20,758 nt of DNA from JAKZSU01 sp047517485 (GCA_047517485.1 JAKZSU010000071.1:1-20758); one strand, 5' to 3'. Counted from the first letter of the stretch, positions 8,012-15,860 are shown. Notes: generated from the letters alone by a model not told the origin. A program made the numbers and translations.

Positions 8012-8149
8012 CTATTCGGCGCGCTCGCTCTCGAGTGCGGCACGGCCTCCAGTCAGTATGGTTACCACGCCCCAAGTCACGCTGACCAAAACTAGCCCGA
8101 CGACGATGAACACTCCCACGCCGAGTTTTTTGGGCTTGTCATGCGACAT
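8012..8149 (-). CDS. Small single-span membrane protein (45 aa)
   Basis: A 45-codon frame begins at ATG 8149 and stops at 8012-8014. A basic, hydrophilic start (MSHDKPKKLG) is followed by one strong hydrophobic helix of about 22 residues (VGVFIVVGLVLVSVTWGVVTIL) and a short acidic tail (ALESERAE). An AGGGGG ribosome site lies about 8 bases upstream of the ATG, overlapping the end of the serine hydrolase gene, whose stop is only 11 bases away on the same strand. The two genes therefore probably share a transcript. The positive N-terminus suggests N-in, C-out orientation. I do not recognise a family; short proteins of this kind are usually unannotated. The strong ribosome site, operon position and clean single-helix pattern argue that it is real. 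Confidence 0.65.
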   Translation of the reverse strand: MSHDKPKKLGVGVFIVVGLVLVSVTWGVVTILTGGRAALESERAE

Positions 8150-8160
8150 CTAGGCACCCC

Positions 8161-9378
8161 CTAGTCGACCAGCGCTTGGTGCACCAGCGCGCGCAATTCC
8201 TTGCGCAACGGATAGGTGCTCGACGGCGCCAGCTGCGTGAAGAAGATAGCCACCATATCCTCGACCGGATCGATAATGAACAAGGTACTGGCGCGACCGC
8301 CCCAGCCGAAATCGCCGGGACTGCCCGGGGTTTGGGCGATCTCGGGCTCGAGCATCACCGAGAAGCCGAGGCCGAAACCGATGCCGGCGAACGAGGTCTC
8401 GGCGAATACCGCCTGGCCCATCGAAGCGAGATCGCCCGGCAGGTGATTGCCCGCCATGAATTCCAAGGTGCGCGAGCCGAGCAGGCGCTCGCCGTCGAGC
8501 TCGCCGCCGCGGCGCAGCATTTCGGTGAAACGGGCATAATCGTGAATCGTCGAACACAGGCCGCCGCCGCCGGAAATCGTCGTCACCGCCTCGGCGCGGA
8601 AGGCGCTTTTTTCCGCAGTCTCCGCCAGCGTCATCCCGCCCGCGTCGTCGGGCATATACAGGTTGGCGAACCGGCTCAGCCGGTCTTCCGCGACGCCAAA
8701 CGCAGTCTGCCGCATGCCGAGCGGCTCAAGGACGTGCGTGTTCAAATACTCATCAAGCGGCTCGCCCGAGATCACCTCGATCAGCCGTCCGACGACATCG
8801 GTCGAGACCCCGTAATTCCACCGCGAGCCGGGCTGAAAACCGAGCGGCATTGTCGCCAGGCGCTCGATCATCGCCACCAGGCCACCGCTGCGCGGCCCAA
8901 AGCCAACTCGGTTGGCCTCGTACGCCTTACCCAGCACGCCGTCGTTGAATCCATAGGTGAAACCGGAGGTGTGGGTCAGCAGGTGGTGCACGGTCAGCGG
9001 TTCGCCGAGCGGCTCGACGTCGTCGATCGAGGTCGCGCCCGCGCGCAACACGCTCAGATTCGCCAATTCGGGAATAAACGCATCCACCGGATCGTCGAGA
9101 TGAAACAGGCCGTGCTCGTAAAGCATCATCAAGCCCACCGAGGTGATCGGCTTGGTCATCGAATAGATTCTGATAATGCTGTCCGGGGTCCACGCCGCGC
9201 CGCTTTCGACGTCACGTTTGCCGAGCCAGTCGAGATAGGCGATCTCGCCGCGCCGCGCGATATAAGTCAACGCGCCGGGCAATTTCCCGCCATCGACGTA
9301 GCGCGCCATCCACGGCCGAATTCTCTCCAGCCGCGACTTGTCAAACCCCAAACGTTGCGGGTCTTGTACCGCCTCCAT
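8161..9378 (-). CDS. Class C beta-lactamase-fold serine hydrolase, esterase-like
   Basis: The 405-residue protein belongs to the beta-lactamase/serine-esterase family (PF00144). The nucleophile motif SMTK places Ser73 and Lys76 as the catalytic pair, the conserved Tyr lies in RWNYGVST (Y189), and the third motif reads W359-G-G rather than the KTG of true beta-lactamases. The WGG form is typical of EstB-like carboxylesterases, so ester hydrolysis is likelier than antibiotic resistance. There is no signal peptide, so it should be cytoplasmic. I use ATG 9378 because GGGAG lies 6 bases upstream; a longer reading to 9474 would run into the start of the divergent gene. It diverges from a Baeyer-Villiger-type monooxygenase across 86 bases. 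The ester-forming enzyme next to an esterase suggests a joint pathway. A small membrane peptide gene follows. Confidence 0.9.
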   Translation of the reverse strand: MEAVQDPQRLGFDKSRLERIRPWMARYVDGGKLPGALTYIARRGEIAYLDWLGKRDVESGAAWTPDSIIRIYSMTKPITSVGLMMLYEHGLFHLDDPVDAFIPELANLSVLRAGATSIDDVEPLGEPLTVHHLLTHTSGFTYGFNDGVLGKAYEANRVGFGPRSGGLVAMIERLATMPLGFQPGSRWNYGVSTDVVGRLIEVISGEPLDEYLNTHVLEPLGMRQTAFGVAEDRLSRFANLYMPDDAGGMTLAETAEKSAFRAEAVTTISGGGGLCSTIHDYARFTEMLRRGGELDGERLLGSRTLEFMAGNHLPGDLASMGQAVFAETSFAGIGFGLGFSVMLEPEIAQTPGSPGDFGWGGRASTLFIIDPVEDMVAIFFTQLAPSSTYPLRKELRALVHQALVD

Positions 9379-9464
9379 GCTCGCTCCCGATAATTTGCGT
9401 TGCGTTGCGCTGTCTGTATAACCGGTTCGGCGCGACCCGACCATGCGGCGAAAGAGCCTCGACG

Positions 9465-10928
9465 ATGACCCCACCCCTCGCCTCGACAGATCACCGATAC
9501 GCCGTGATCGGCGCCGGCATGTCGGGCCTGCTCACCGCGATCAAACTGCGCGAAGCCGGGATCGAGAATTTTACGGTTTATGAAAAAGCCGCGCGGCTCG
9601 GCGGCACCTGGCGCGACAACGTCTATCCCGGGCTGTCGTGCGACGTGCCCTCGCATCTCTATCGCTATACCTTCGAGCCCAATCCCGAGTGGACGCACAT
9701 GTTCTCGCCCGGCGCCGAGATCCTCGATTATTTTGCCAAGGTCGCCGAGAAATACGGTCTTGAACGCTTCATCCGCTATGAGACCGAGATTGCCACCGCC
9801 GCCTTTGTCGACACCCGTTGGCGGCTACAGACCGCCGCGGGTGAGACCGACGAAGTCGATTTCGTCATCTGCGCCACCGGCGTGTTGCGCGAGCCGGTGT
9901 TCCCCAAGATCGACGGTCTCGACAGCTTCGAAGGGGCCTGCTTCCACAGCGCGCGGTGGGACCACGCGGTCTCGCTCGACGGCGCGCGGGTCGGCATTAT
10001 CGGCACCGGCTCGACCGGCATCCAGATCGTCCCGGCGATCGTCGACCAAGTCGCCAAGGTTTTGCTTTTCCAACGCACCGCGCAATGGATCGTGCCGCTC
10101 GAAAACCCCGCCTATACGGACCAAGCCAAAGCCGAATTCCGCGACCGGCCGGAGTCGATGGACGCGCTCTACGAAGAAATCTCCCAACGTTGGTCGAGCA
10201 CCTTCGCCCGCGCCGTCGTCGGCAATCGCAAGATCATGGCGAAGATCGAGAAAGCCTGTCAGCAGAACCTCGACGACAACGTCCACGACCCGGATCTCAA
10301 GCACCGTCTGACCCCGGATTATGCCGTCGCCTGCAAACGCCTGATCATGTCCGACGCTTTCTATCCCGCGATCCAGAAATCCGCCGCCGCCTTGGTCACC
10401 GAACCAATCCTGCGCATCGAAGCCGGCGGCGTGCGCACCGAGGACGGCACCCTGCACGAACTCGACCTCCTCGTGCTCGCCACCGGTTTCGAGGGCCACC
10501 GTTTCATGCGCCCGATGGACATCACCGGCCAGGGCGGGATTACCTTGGAAAAAACCTGGGCCGACGGCAACGAGGCCTATCGCTCGGTCGCGGTGCCGGG
10601 CTTTCCCAATTTCTTCATGCTGGTCGGCCCCAACAGCCCGATCGGCAATTTCTCGCTGATCCAGATCTCCGAGATCCAGCTCGCCTACGTGATGCAGCTC
10701 ATCGACCAGGTGCGCAGCGGCCAATGCCGCGCCATCGCGCCCAAGCGCGACGCCACCGACCGCTTCAATGCGGCGATCAAACACGCGATGAAAGGCACCG
10801 TCTGGGTCACCGGTTGCCGCAGTTGGTATCTCGACAAAAACGGCAACCCTGCGATGTGGCCGTGGACCTTCGAACGCTTCAACGAAGAAATGCGCCGCCC
10901 CGATTTGGCGGATTTTGAACTTGCCTAG
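9465..10928 (+). CDS. FAD/NADPH-dependent Baeyer-Villiger-type monooxygenase
   Basis: The 487-residue flavoprotein has a first Rossmann motif, G16-A-G-M-S-G21, for FAD and a second, G180-T-G-S-T-G185, for NADPH. Between them is the Baeyer-Villiger fingerprint F155-E-G-A-C-F-H161-S-A-R-W165-D166, matching FxGxxxHxxxW(P/D). Such enzymes use O2 and NADPH to turn ketones into esters or lactones. The length is somewhat below the classical cyclohexanone-type enzymes but normal for the broader family. The start is ATG 9465, with AAAGAG upstream; an upstream extension of 20 residues lacks support. The neighbouring divergent esterase could hydrolyse the ester product. The substrate is not evident from sequence. 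A pseudogene remnant follows, then a GST gene on the same strand. Confidence 0.92.
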   Translation: MTPPLASTDHRYAVIGAGMSGLLTAIKLREAGIENFTVYEKAARLGGTWRDNVYPGLSCDVPSHLYRYTFEPNPEWTHMFSPGAEILDYFAKVAEKYGLERFIRYETEIATAAFVDTRWRLQTAAGETDEVDFVICATGVLREPVFPKIDGLDSFEGACFHSARWDHAVSLDGARVGIIGTGSTGIQIVPAIVDQVAKVLLFQRTAQWIVPLENPAYTDQAKAEFRDRPESMDALYEEISQRWSSTFARAVVGNRKIMAKIEKACQQNLDDNVHDPDLKHRLTPDYAVACKRLIMSDAFYPAIQKSAAALVTEPILRIEAGGVRTEDGTLHELDLLVLATGFEGHRFMRPMDITGQGGITLEKTWADGNEAYRSVAVPGFPNFFMLVGPNSPIGNFSLIQISEIQLAYVMQLIDQVRSGQCRAIAPKRDATDRFNAAIKHAMKGTVWVTGCRSWYLDKNGNPAMWPWTFERFNEEMRRPDLADFELA

Positions 10929-10944
10929 TGTATTGTGCGGTCAA

Positions 10945-11101
10945 GGAAATGTGACCGAGGCCCGCGACCCACTCGCGCCATTATACGGGTGGTTCAGGAG
11001 AGAATTTGATACCATCGACCGATAAAAAGGCAAAAGCCACGCTGGACGAGCTGATCTCGGCCGGCCGCGATCAACGCGTAAGGGGAGGACGAGCATCATG
11101 A
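10945..11101 (+). pseudogene. Frameshifted C-terminal remnant of a cyclase/TPR-ATPase type protein
   Basis: Two overlapping frames between the monooxygenase and the GST together give a recognisable protein end. The first (from about 10951 to the stop at 11023-11025) reads VTEARDPLAPLYGWFRREFDT. The second (11006-11101) reads STDKKAKATLDELISAG after a one-step frame change near 11015. Joined, they resemble the well-conserved C-terminus of alphaproteobacterial adenylate-cyclase/AAA-ATPase/TPR proteins, which I recall as TEARDLLAPVYGWFTEGFDT followed by DLKEAKALLDEL. Nothing upstream continues the protein, since the monooxygenase ends at 10928. This looks like a relic of a deleted signalling gene. 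The second frame ends in TGA overlapping the GST ATG, which could look like a tiny coupled ORF with an AGGAG and a TTG start. Confidence 0.6.
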
Positions 11102-11733
11102 ATCTTTATGACTGGAAGATGGCGCCGAACACCCGCCGGGTGCGGATGTTTCTTGCCGAAAAAGGCATCGACTTGGAGATCGAGGAAGTTGGGCAGCCGG
11201 AATTTCCCGCTTTGGAGGACGAATTCCTGGCCAAGAGTCCGAGTCGGCTGGCGCCGGTTCTCGAACTCGACGATGGCACGCGCATCGCCGAATCGATCGC
11301 GATTTGCCGCTATTTGGAATCGTTCCATCCCGACCCGCCGCTGATGGGCGCCGACCCCAAGTCGGCGGCGGTCATCGAGATGTGGGAGCGCCGCGCCGAG
11401 GCGGAAGGCATGCAGGCGGTGGCGGAACTGTTCCGCAACAGTCATCCGGCGTTCGTCGACCGCGGATTGCCCGGCTGGGCGGAACCGATCCCCCAAGTCG
11501 AGCCCCTGGTCGAGCGCGGTCGCGCGCGGACCGATCACTTCTTCAAGATCTTCGACGATCGCCTGGCCGAAAGCGAGTACGTCGGTGGTGATAGCTTCAG
11601 CGTCGCCGATATCACCGTGCTATGCACCGCCGACTTCTCCGCCGGCGCGGCGCAGGTGCCGATCCCCGACGAAGCGACGCATATGCAACGCTGGCATAAG
11701 GCGGTCTCGGCCCGGCCCAGCGCGACGGCGTAA
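11098..11733 (+). CDS. Glutathione S-transferase family protein
   Basis: The 211-residue protein has the two-domain GST layout. The N-terminal thioredoxin-like half (residues 1-80) ends with the cis-proline segment LAPVLELDDGTRIAESIAICRYLE, in which ESIAI corresponds to the glutathione gamma-glutamyl-binding Glu-Ser. The helical C-terminal half contains FSVADITVLCTADF, matching the N-capping region conserved in GSTs. It may conjugate glutathione to electrophiles or act as an isomerase; the class is not assigned. ATG 11098 is preceded by AGGGGAGG about 9 bases upstream, a strong ribosome site. The next gene, a DUF1348 protein, starts 10 bases after its stop, so the pair is likely co-transcribed. 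Confidence 0.92.
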   Translation: MNLYDWKMAPNTRRVRMFLAEKGIDLEIEEVGQPEFPALEDEFLAKSPSRLAPVLELDDGTRIAESIAICRYLESFHPDPPLMGADPKSAAVIEMWERRAEAEGMQAVAELFRNSHPAFVDRGLPGWAEPIPQVEPLVERGRARTDHFFKIFDDRLAESEYVGGDSFSVADITVLCTADFSAGAAQVPIPDEATHMQRWHKAVSARPSATA

Positions 11734-11743
11734 GGTCGGCGAT

Positions 11744-12208
11744 GTGAGCCGCCCACCGCTGCCGCCGTTCACCGGCGAGACCGCCGCCGAGAAGGTGCGT
11801 CTCGCCGAGGATGCCTGGAACAGCCGCGATCCCGAGCGGGTGGCCCAGGCGTATACCACCGACAGCGTGTGGCGGAACCGCGCCGAATTCATTACCGGGC
11901 GCGACGAAATTCAGGCCTTCCTGGTGCGCAAATGGGCGCGCGAACGCGACTACCGCCTGATCAAGGAGGTCTGGACCTACGGCGAGAACCGCATCGCCGT
12001 GCGCTTCGCCTATGAATCGCGCGACGAAAGCGGCCAATGGTTCCGCTCGTACGGCAACGAGAACTGGGAGTTCGACGAGCACGGCCTGATGCAGCGCCGC
12101 ATCGCCAGCATCAACGACCTGCCGATCTCCGAAGACGAGCGCAAATATCATTGGCCGCTGGGACGCCGGCCGGACGACCATCCCGGGCTGTCGGATCTCG
12201 GATTGTAA
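11744..12208 (+). CDS. DUF1348 (SnoaL/NTF2-like) protein
   Basis: This 154-residue protein matches DUF1348 members closely in length and in recalled landmarks: a leading PPLPPF segment, RDPERVAQAYTTDSVWRNR, GRDEIQAFLVRKWARE, RSYGNENWEFDEHGLM, and the ending HWPLGRRPDDHP. These proteins adopt the NTF2-like cone fold; no reaction is firmly assigned to the family. The start is GTG 11744, ten bases after the GST stop, with an AAGG about 8 bases upstream. Longer readings of the frame overlap the GST gene and are rejected. It is probably co-transcribed with the GST gene before it and perhaps the cupin gene after it. Confidence 0.9.
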   Translation: MSRPPLPPFTGETAAEKVRLAEDAWNSRDPERVAQAYTTDSVWRNRAEFITGRDEIQAFLVRKWARERDYRLIKEVWTYGENRIAVRFAYESRDESGQWFRSYGNENWEFDEHGLMQRRIASINDLPISEDERKYHWPLGRRPDDHPGLSDLGL

Positions 12209-12254
12209 ATACTGTCAGAGCATGGCGTGACCAAACCGCGGAAAGGAGCGTCGC

Positions 12255-12665
12255 ATGCCCCTCGACTCCGGCCCCCACGATATCGACACCACGCGTCTCA
12301 TTCTCGGCCCCGACGCGCACGCCACGCTCAAACCGGTCACGCCCACTTTCTATCAAGAGCTCGATGCGGAGTTTGGATCGTTCGCCGGCCACTTGGTAAT
12401 TGCCCAGCACGAATTCACCGACCCCTGGCCGACCTGGGAAGTCCACCCCAAGGGCGACGAGTTCGTCTTCCTGATCTCCGGCGATATCGACTTCGTGCTG
12501 TGGATCGACGGGGCCGAACAAGTTGTCCGGGTCAACCAACCCGGATCCTTTGTTGTTGTGCCCAAGGCAGTGTGGCATACGGCAAGGCCAAGGACATCGA
12601 CGAAAATGCTTTTCGTGACCCCGGGCGATGGCACTCTCAACGCGGAAACGCCAGCTGCCGCCTAG
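12255..12665 (+). CDS. Cupin-domain protein
   Basis: The 136-residue single-domain cupin carries the first cupin motif as WEVHPKGDEFVFLISG, with His64 and Glu69 as candidate metal ligands, and the second as PGSFVVVPKAVWHTA, with His108. The canonical first motif has two histidines; only one is clear here, so metal binding may be altered. Small cupins of this type include dioxygenases, isomerases and sensor proteins, and sequence alone does not separate them. ATG 12255 has a strong GGAAAGGAG about 6 bases upstream. It lies 46 bases after the DUF1348 stop, so it may share that transcript or have its own start. Its stop overlaps the convergent bioF stop within a shared CTAG at 12662-12665. Confidence 0.88.
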   Translation: MPLDSGPHDIDTTRLILGPDAHATLKPVTPTFYQELDAEFGSFAGHLVIAQHEFTDPWPTWEVHPKGDEFVFLISGDIDFVLWIDGAEQVVRVNQPGSFVVVPKAVWHTARPRTSTKMLFVTPGDGTLNAETPAAA

Positions 12666-13822
12666 TCGACCGTCATCAAAACCTTCTCTCGGACGATCTC
12701 GGCAAGCCTGTCGATCGTCGGCCCGTCGTGCGCGGCGGTGAAGGTGAAGCGCAAGCGCGCGGTACCGTCGGGCACTGTCGGCGGGCGGATCGCGCTGACT
12801 AGGAAACCGGCCTCCCTCAATTCGCGCGATGCCGTCAGTGCCGCCTCGGCGCCACCCAGGACCAGCGGCACGATCGGGCTTTGCGGTTCCGCCAAGCCCA
12901 GCGCCGCCGCGAACCGGCGCGCGTTTTCGATCGGGCGACGGCAAGTGTCCGGCTCGTTCTCGATAATATCCAAGGCCGCCAAGCTCGCCGCCACTGCCGA
13001 CGGCGGCAGCCCCGTTGAATAGATTAGCGTGCGCGCCCGGGTGCGCATCAAGTCGATCACGGGTTGCGAGGCGCAGAGATAGCCACCGTAAGAGCCGATC
13101 GCTTTTGACAAAGTTCCCATCTGCAGCGGCGGCGCTGCCGCATTGCCGTGCGTGTGGGCGCTGCCGCGGCCGCCGCCAATGACGCCGATGCCGTGCGCGT
13201 CGTCGCTCATCAGCCAGGCATCGTGCGCCTCGGCCAAGGCCTGCATCTCGGCCAGCGGCGCCAAATCGCCGTCCATGCTGAACACGCCATCGGTCAGGAT
13301 CAGGCGCCGGCCGGCGCCGGCGGAAAATTTACGCAGCAACTCGTCGAGATGATCGAGATCGTTGTGGCGGAAAAGGTGAGTCTCGGCGCCGGCGAGCTCG
13401 GTGCCCGCCAACAAGCACGCATGGCACAGCTCGTCGGCGAGGATCACATCGCGCATCCCCACCAGGCTCGGCACGATGCCGAGATTGGCGAGGTAACCGC
13501 TGCCGAACACTACGGCATCATCGGTGCCCTTCAACGCCGCCAAACGCGCTTCGAGGGCCTCGTAGAGCGGATGATTGCCGGTGACCAGACGCGACGCGCC
13601 GGCGCCGACGCCGTAGCGCTCGGCGGCTTCGGCCGCGCGCGCCTTGACCCGCGGGTCTTGCGACAGGTTGAGATAATCGTTCGAACAAAACGAAATCAGC
13701 ACCCGCCCGTCACGCTCGACCCGCACCGCGTCGAGCGGATCGGTAACCGCCAAGGTGCGCCGCAACGCGCGGGCCTCGAGGTCATCCAGTTTTTTTGCGG
13801 CAAAGTTGTCGAGGCTTTTCAT
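12662..13822 (-). CDS. bioF: 8-amino-7-oxononanoate synthase (BioF)
   Basis: The 386-residue PLP enzyme condenses pimeloyl-thioester with alanine to form 7-keto-8-aminopelargonate (KAPA), the first ring-forming precursor step of biotin synthesis. The PLP lysine is Lys240 in GTLSKAIGSYGGY, the cofactor-binding Asp lies in SDDAHGIG (about 207-210), and the conserved segments FCSNDYLNL and GAGASRLVTGNHPLYEALE match BioF. The length is normal. Its ATG at 13822 overlaps the bioA TGA in a 4-base ATGA, indicating translational coupling. Its stop overlaps the convergent cupin stop by 4 bases. CAI-1 synthases and other alpha-oxoamine synthases are related, but the bioA/bioD context fixes the assignment. 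Confidence 0.95.
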   Translation of the reverse strand: MKSLDNFAAKKLDDLEARALRRTLAVTDPLDAVRVERDGRVLISFCSNDYLNLSQDPRVKARAAEAAERYGVGAGASRLVTGNHPLYEALEARLAALKGTDDAVVFGSGYLANLGIVPSLVGMRDVILADELCHACLLAGTELAGAETHLFRHNDLDHLDELLRKFSAGAGRRLILTDGVFSMDGDLAPLAEMQALAEAHDAWLMSDDAHGIGVIGGGRGSAHTHGNAAAPPLQMGTLSKAIGSYGGYLCASQPVIDLMRTRARTLIYSTGLPPSAVAASLAALDIIENEPDTCRRPIENARRFAAALGLAEPQSPIVPLVLGGAEAALTASRELREAGFLVSAIRPPTVPDGTARLRFTFTAAHDGPTIDRLAEIVREKVLMTVD

Positions 13823-15099
13823 CGCGACGACCAGGCCTCGACCACCTCGACGATCGCGCTCGTTAGCACGGCAATCTCATCGCTTGACGCGACGAACGGC
13901 GGCATCACGTAGACGATGTCGCGAAACGGCCGGATCCACACCCCGCGCTCGACGAAGCGGTCGCGAAACCATGCGGGGTCGTCGATGTCGTCGAGCTGCA
14001 CCACCCCGATGGCGCCGCGCACCCGGACATCGACAACACGCTTGCCGCCCGCGCACGGGGCAAGTCCCTCGCTCAGCTCGGTCTCGATCCGTGCCACCTC
14101 GGCCAGCCGCGGTTCGCTCTCGAACAGGTCGAGCGAGGCGTTGGCGGCGCCGCAGGCCAGCGCATTACCGGTATAAGTCGGGCCGTGCATCAAGCAGCGC
14201 TCGGGATCGTCGGCAAGGAACGTCTCGAATACGGCTGTGCGCGCGATGGTCGCCGCGAGTGGCAGGGTGCCGCCGGTCAGCGCCTTCGAAAGCGTAACGA
14301 TATCGGCCACCACGCCCGCCTGCTCGCACGCGAACAGCGACCCAGTGCGCCCGAACCCGGTCATGATCTCGTCGGCGATGAGCAACACGTCGTGACGGTC
14401 GCACGCGGCGCGGATGAAGGCGACGTCGCCGGCCTCGTGAAAGCGCATGCCACCCGCCCCTTGCACCAGCGGCTCGAGCATCACCGCGGCGACTTCGTCG
14501 CGTTTGGCCGCCAACAAGGCGTCGAACTTCTCCCGCTGTTCTCGGGTACGCGGCAATTTGACAACGATCTGTTCCGGCACCACGCCCTTGAACATCGCGT
14601 GCATGCCTTCTTCCGGGTCGCACACCGCCATGCAGGCGAACGTGTCGCCGTGATAGCCATCGGTGAAGCTGACAAAGCGGGTGCGCCCGGCGCGGCCGCG
14701 GTTGAGCCAATATTGCACCGCGATCTTCATCGCGATCTCGACCGAAACCGAGCCGGATTCGGCAAAGAACACATGGTCGAGATCGTCCGGCAGCAGCGCC
14801 GCCAACCGGCTTGCCAGGGTCAGGGCCGGGCGGTGCGCGAGCCCGCCGAGCATGATGTGCGGCATGGTCGCCAACTGGCGCGCCACCGCGTCGCGAATAT
14901 GCGGATGATTATAGCCGTGACACGCGGTCCACCACGACGATACCCCATCGATCAGGGTGCGCCCGTCGGCCAGCTCGAGGCGGACCCCGTCGGTCGCCAC
15001 CACCGGCAGCGGCGCCGGCGCGGTCTTCATCTGAGTATAGGGCATCCAGATATGGTCGAGCCCCTCGGTCAACCAATTGGGCGCCGCCGGCATGTCCAT
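13819..15099 (-). CDS. bioA: Adenosylmethionine-8-amino-7-oxononanoate aminotransferase (BioA)
   Basis: The 426-residue class III aminotransferase converts KAPA to 7,8-diaminopelargonate using S-adenosylmethionine as amino donor. Landmarks are WMPYTQMK near residue 20, SSWWTACHGYNHP (54-66), SGSVSVEIAMKIAVQYW (115-131), the PLP-binding Asp243 in IADEIMTGFGRTG, and the Schiff-base Lys272 in LSKALTGG. I place the start at ATG 15099 because GGGAG lies 6 bases upstream; longer readings extend into the bioD leader. It is the first gene of the bioA-bioF pair and diverges from bioD across 74 bases. The divergent layout is a common biotin-operon architecture. bioB, bioC and bioH are not in the window. 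Confidence 0.96.
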   Translation of the reverse strand: MDMPAAPNWLTEGLDHIWMPYTQMKTAPAPLPVVATDGVRLELADGRTLIDGVSSWWTACHGYNHPHIRDAVARQLATMPHIMLGGLAHRPALTLASRLAALLPDDLDHVFFAESGSVSVEIAMKIAVQYWLNRGRAGRTRFVSFTDGYHGDTFACMAVCDPEEGMHAMFKGVVPEQIVVKLPRTREQREKFDALLAAKRDEVAAVMLEPLVQGAGGMRFHEAGDVAFIRAACDRHDVLLIADEIMTGFGRTGSLFACEQAGVVADIVTLSKALTGGTLPLAATIARTAVFETFLADDPERCLMHGPTYTGNALACGAANASLDLFESEPRLAEVARIETELSEGLAPCAGGKRVVDVRVRGAIGVVQLDDIDDPAWFRDRFVERGVWIRPFRDIVYVMPPFVASSDEIAVLTSAIVEVVEAWSSR

Positions 15100-15119
15100 G
15101 CGATGCTCCCTCGTGTCGG

Positions 15120-15141
15120 CGGCCATGCTATAGGGTGGCCG
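15120..15141. promoter_or_regulatory. Inverted repeat in the divergent bioA/bioD promoter region
   Basis: CGGCCA at 15120-15125 and TGGCCG at 15136-15141 form a 6-bp inverted repeat around a 10-base spacer containing TATAGG. It is the only symmetric element I see in the 74-base divergent region, so it might be an operator. It does not resemble the BioR site I know from alphaproteobacteria (TTATCTATAA-like), and short GC-rich repeats occur by chance in such DNA. Confidence 0.25.
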
Positions 15142-15173
15142 TGGGAGCGTCGAGCGACACAAGGAAAATCCAG

Positions 15174-15854
15174 GTGAAAAGACTGTTCATAACGTCGTCG
15201 GGAACCGGCATCGGCAAGACCTTGGTGATGCGCCTGTTGATCGAGGGTTTGCGGTCGCGGGGCCGCACCGTCGACGCGCTCAAACCGATCATCAGCGGCT
15301 GGGGGGATGAGCCGATCGGCGCGACCGACACCGGCATCATACTCACCGCCTTGGGACGCTCGCTCGATGACACCAACATCGCCGACATCTCGCCATGGCG
15401 CTTTGCCGAACCTTTATCTCCCGACATGGCGGCACGCCGCGAAGGTCGCGCACTCGACTTTGATGCCTTGATCGAATATTGCCGCGGCTGCGGCGATGGC
15501 GCCGACGTCCAGTTGATCGAAGGCGTCGGCGGCGTCCTGGTGCCCCTCGACGACCGCCACACCGTAATCGACTGGGTAAGCGCGCTCGAATGTCCCGCCG
15601 TCCTGGTGGTCGGAAGCTATCTCGGCACGATCAGCCATACGCTGACCGCGGCGCATGTGCTGCGCGATGCCGGTGTCGCTCTCGCGGCGGTGATTGTCAG
15701 CGAATCCGAAGAGGCGCCGGTACCCAGCGCCGAGACGGTCGCCACGCTTGCGCGTTTCCTACCCGGAGTCGCGCTCCACGTCCTCCCACGACCGCTCGAC
15801 GCCGGGACGCGCCGCGCCCGCGCCGACGATTTTGTCGACGCGCTGGGTCTCTAG
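15174..15854 (+). CDS. bioD: ATP-dependent dethiobiotin synthetase (BioD)
   Basis: The 226-residue protein closes the ureido ring of dethiobiotin from diaminopelargonate, CO2 and ATP. The P-loop reads SSGTGIGKT (residues 8-16), where the E. coli enzyme has GTDTEVGKT, so the residues equivalent to E. coli Asp10 and Glu12 are both Gly. The downstream ALKPIISGW carries the conserved Lys, and LIEGVGGVLVPL holds the Mg-binding Glu. The length matches the family. I use GTG 15174, preceded by AAGGA about 8 bases away; the GTG at 15135 has no ribosome site and would add 13 residues before the conserved beta strand. It diverges from bioA-bioF. Its stop lies 6 bases from the convergent OsmC-like gene. 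Confidence 0.93.
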   Translation: MKRLFITSSGTGIGKTLVMRLLIEGLRSRGRTVDALKPIISGWGDEPIGATDTGIILTALGRSLDDTNIADISPWRFAEPLSPDMAARREGRALDFDALIEYCRGCGDGADVQLIEGVGGVLVPLDDRHTVIDWVSALECPAVLVVGSYLGTISHTLTAAHVLRDAGVALAAVIVSESEEAPVPSAETVATLARFLPGVALHVLPRPLDAGTRRARADDFVDALGL

Positions 15855-15860
15855 TCGCCG

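Noticed and set aside
8176..9393. A 405-residue plus-strand open frame opposite the serine hydrolase
   Set aside because: It is antisense to a protein with clear SMTK and WGG motifs, is rich in Arg/His/Gln repeats typical of reverse-frame translation of GC-rich genes, and has no family features.
9825..10784. A 319-residue minus-strand open frame opposite the monooxygenase
   Set aside because: It is the antisense shadow of a gene with two Rossmann motifs and the Baeyer-Villiger fingerprint; it has no recognisable domain.
11006..11101. A real 31-residue leader peptide (TTG start, AGGAG, ATGA overlap with GST)
   Set aside because: The signals are decent, but the peptide matches the tail of cyclase/ATPase proteins once a frameshift is allowed, so a pseudogene remnant explains it better.
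15100..15173. BioR operator in the bio divergent promoter
   Set aside because: No TTATCTATAA-like palindrome is present in the 74 bases.
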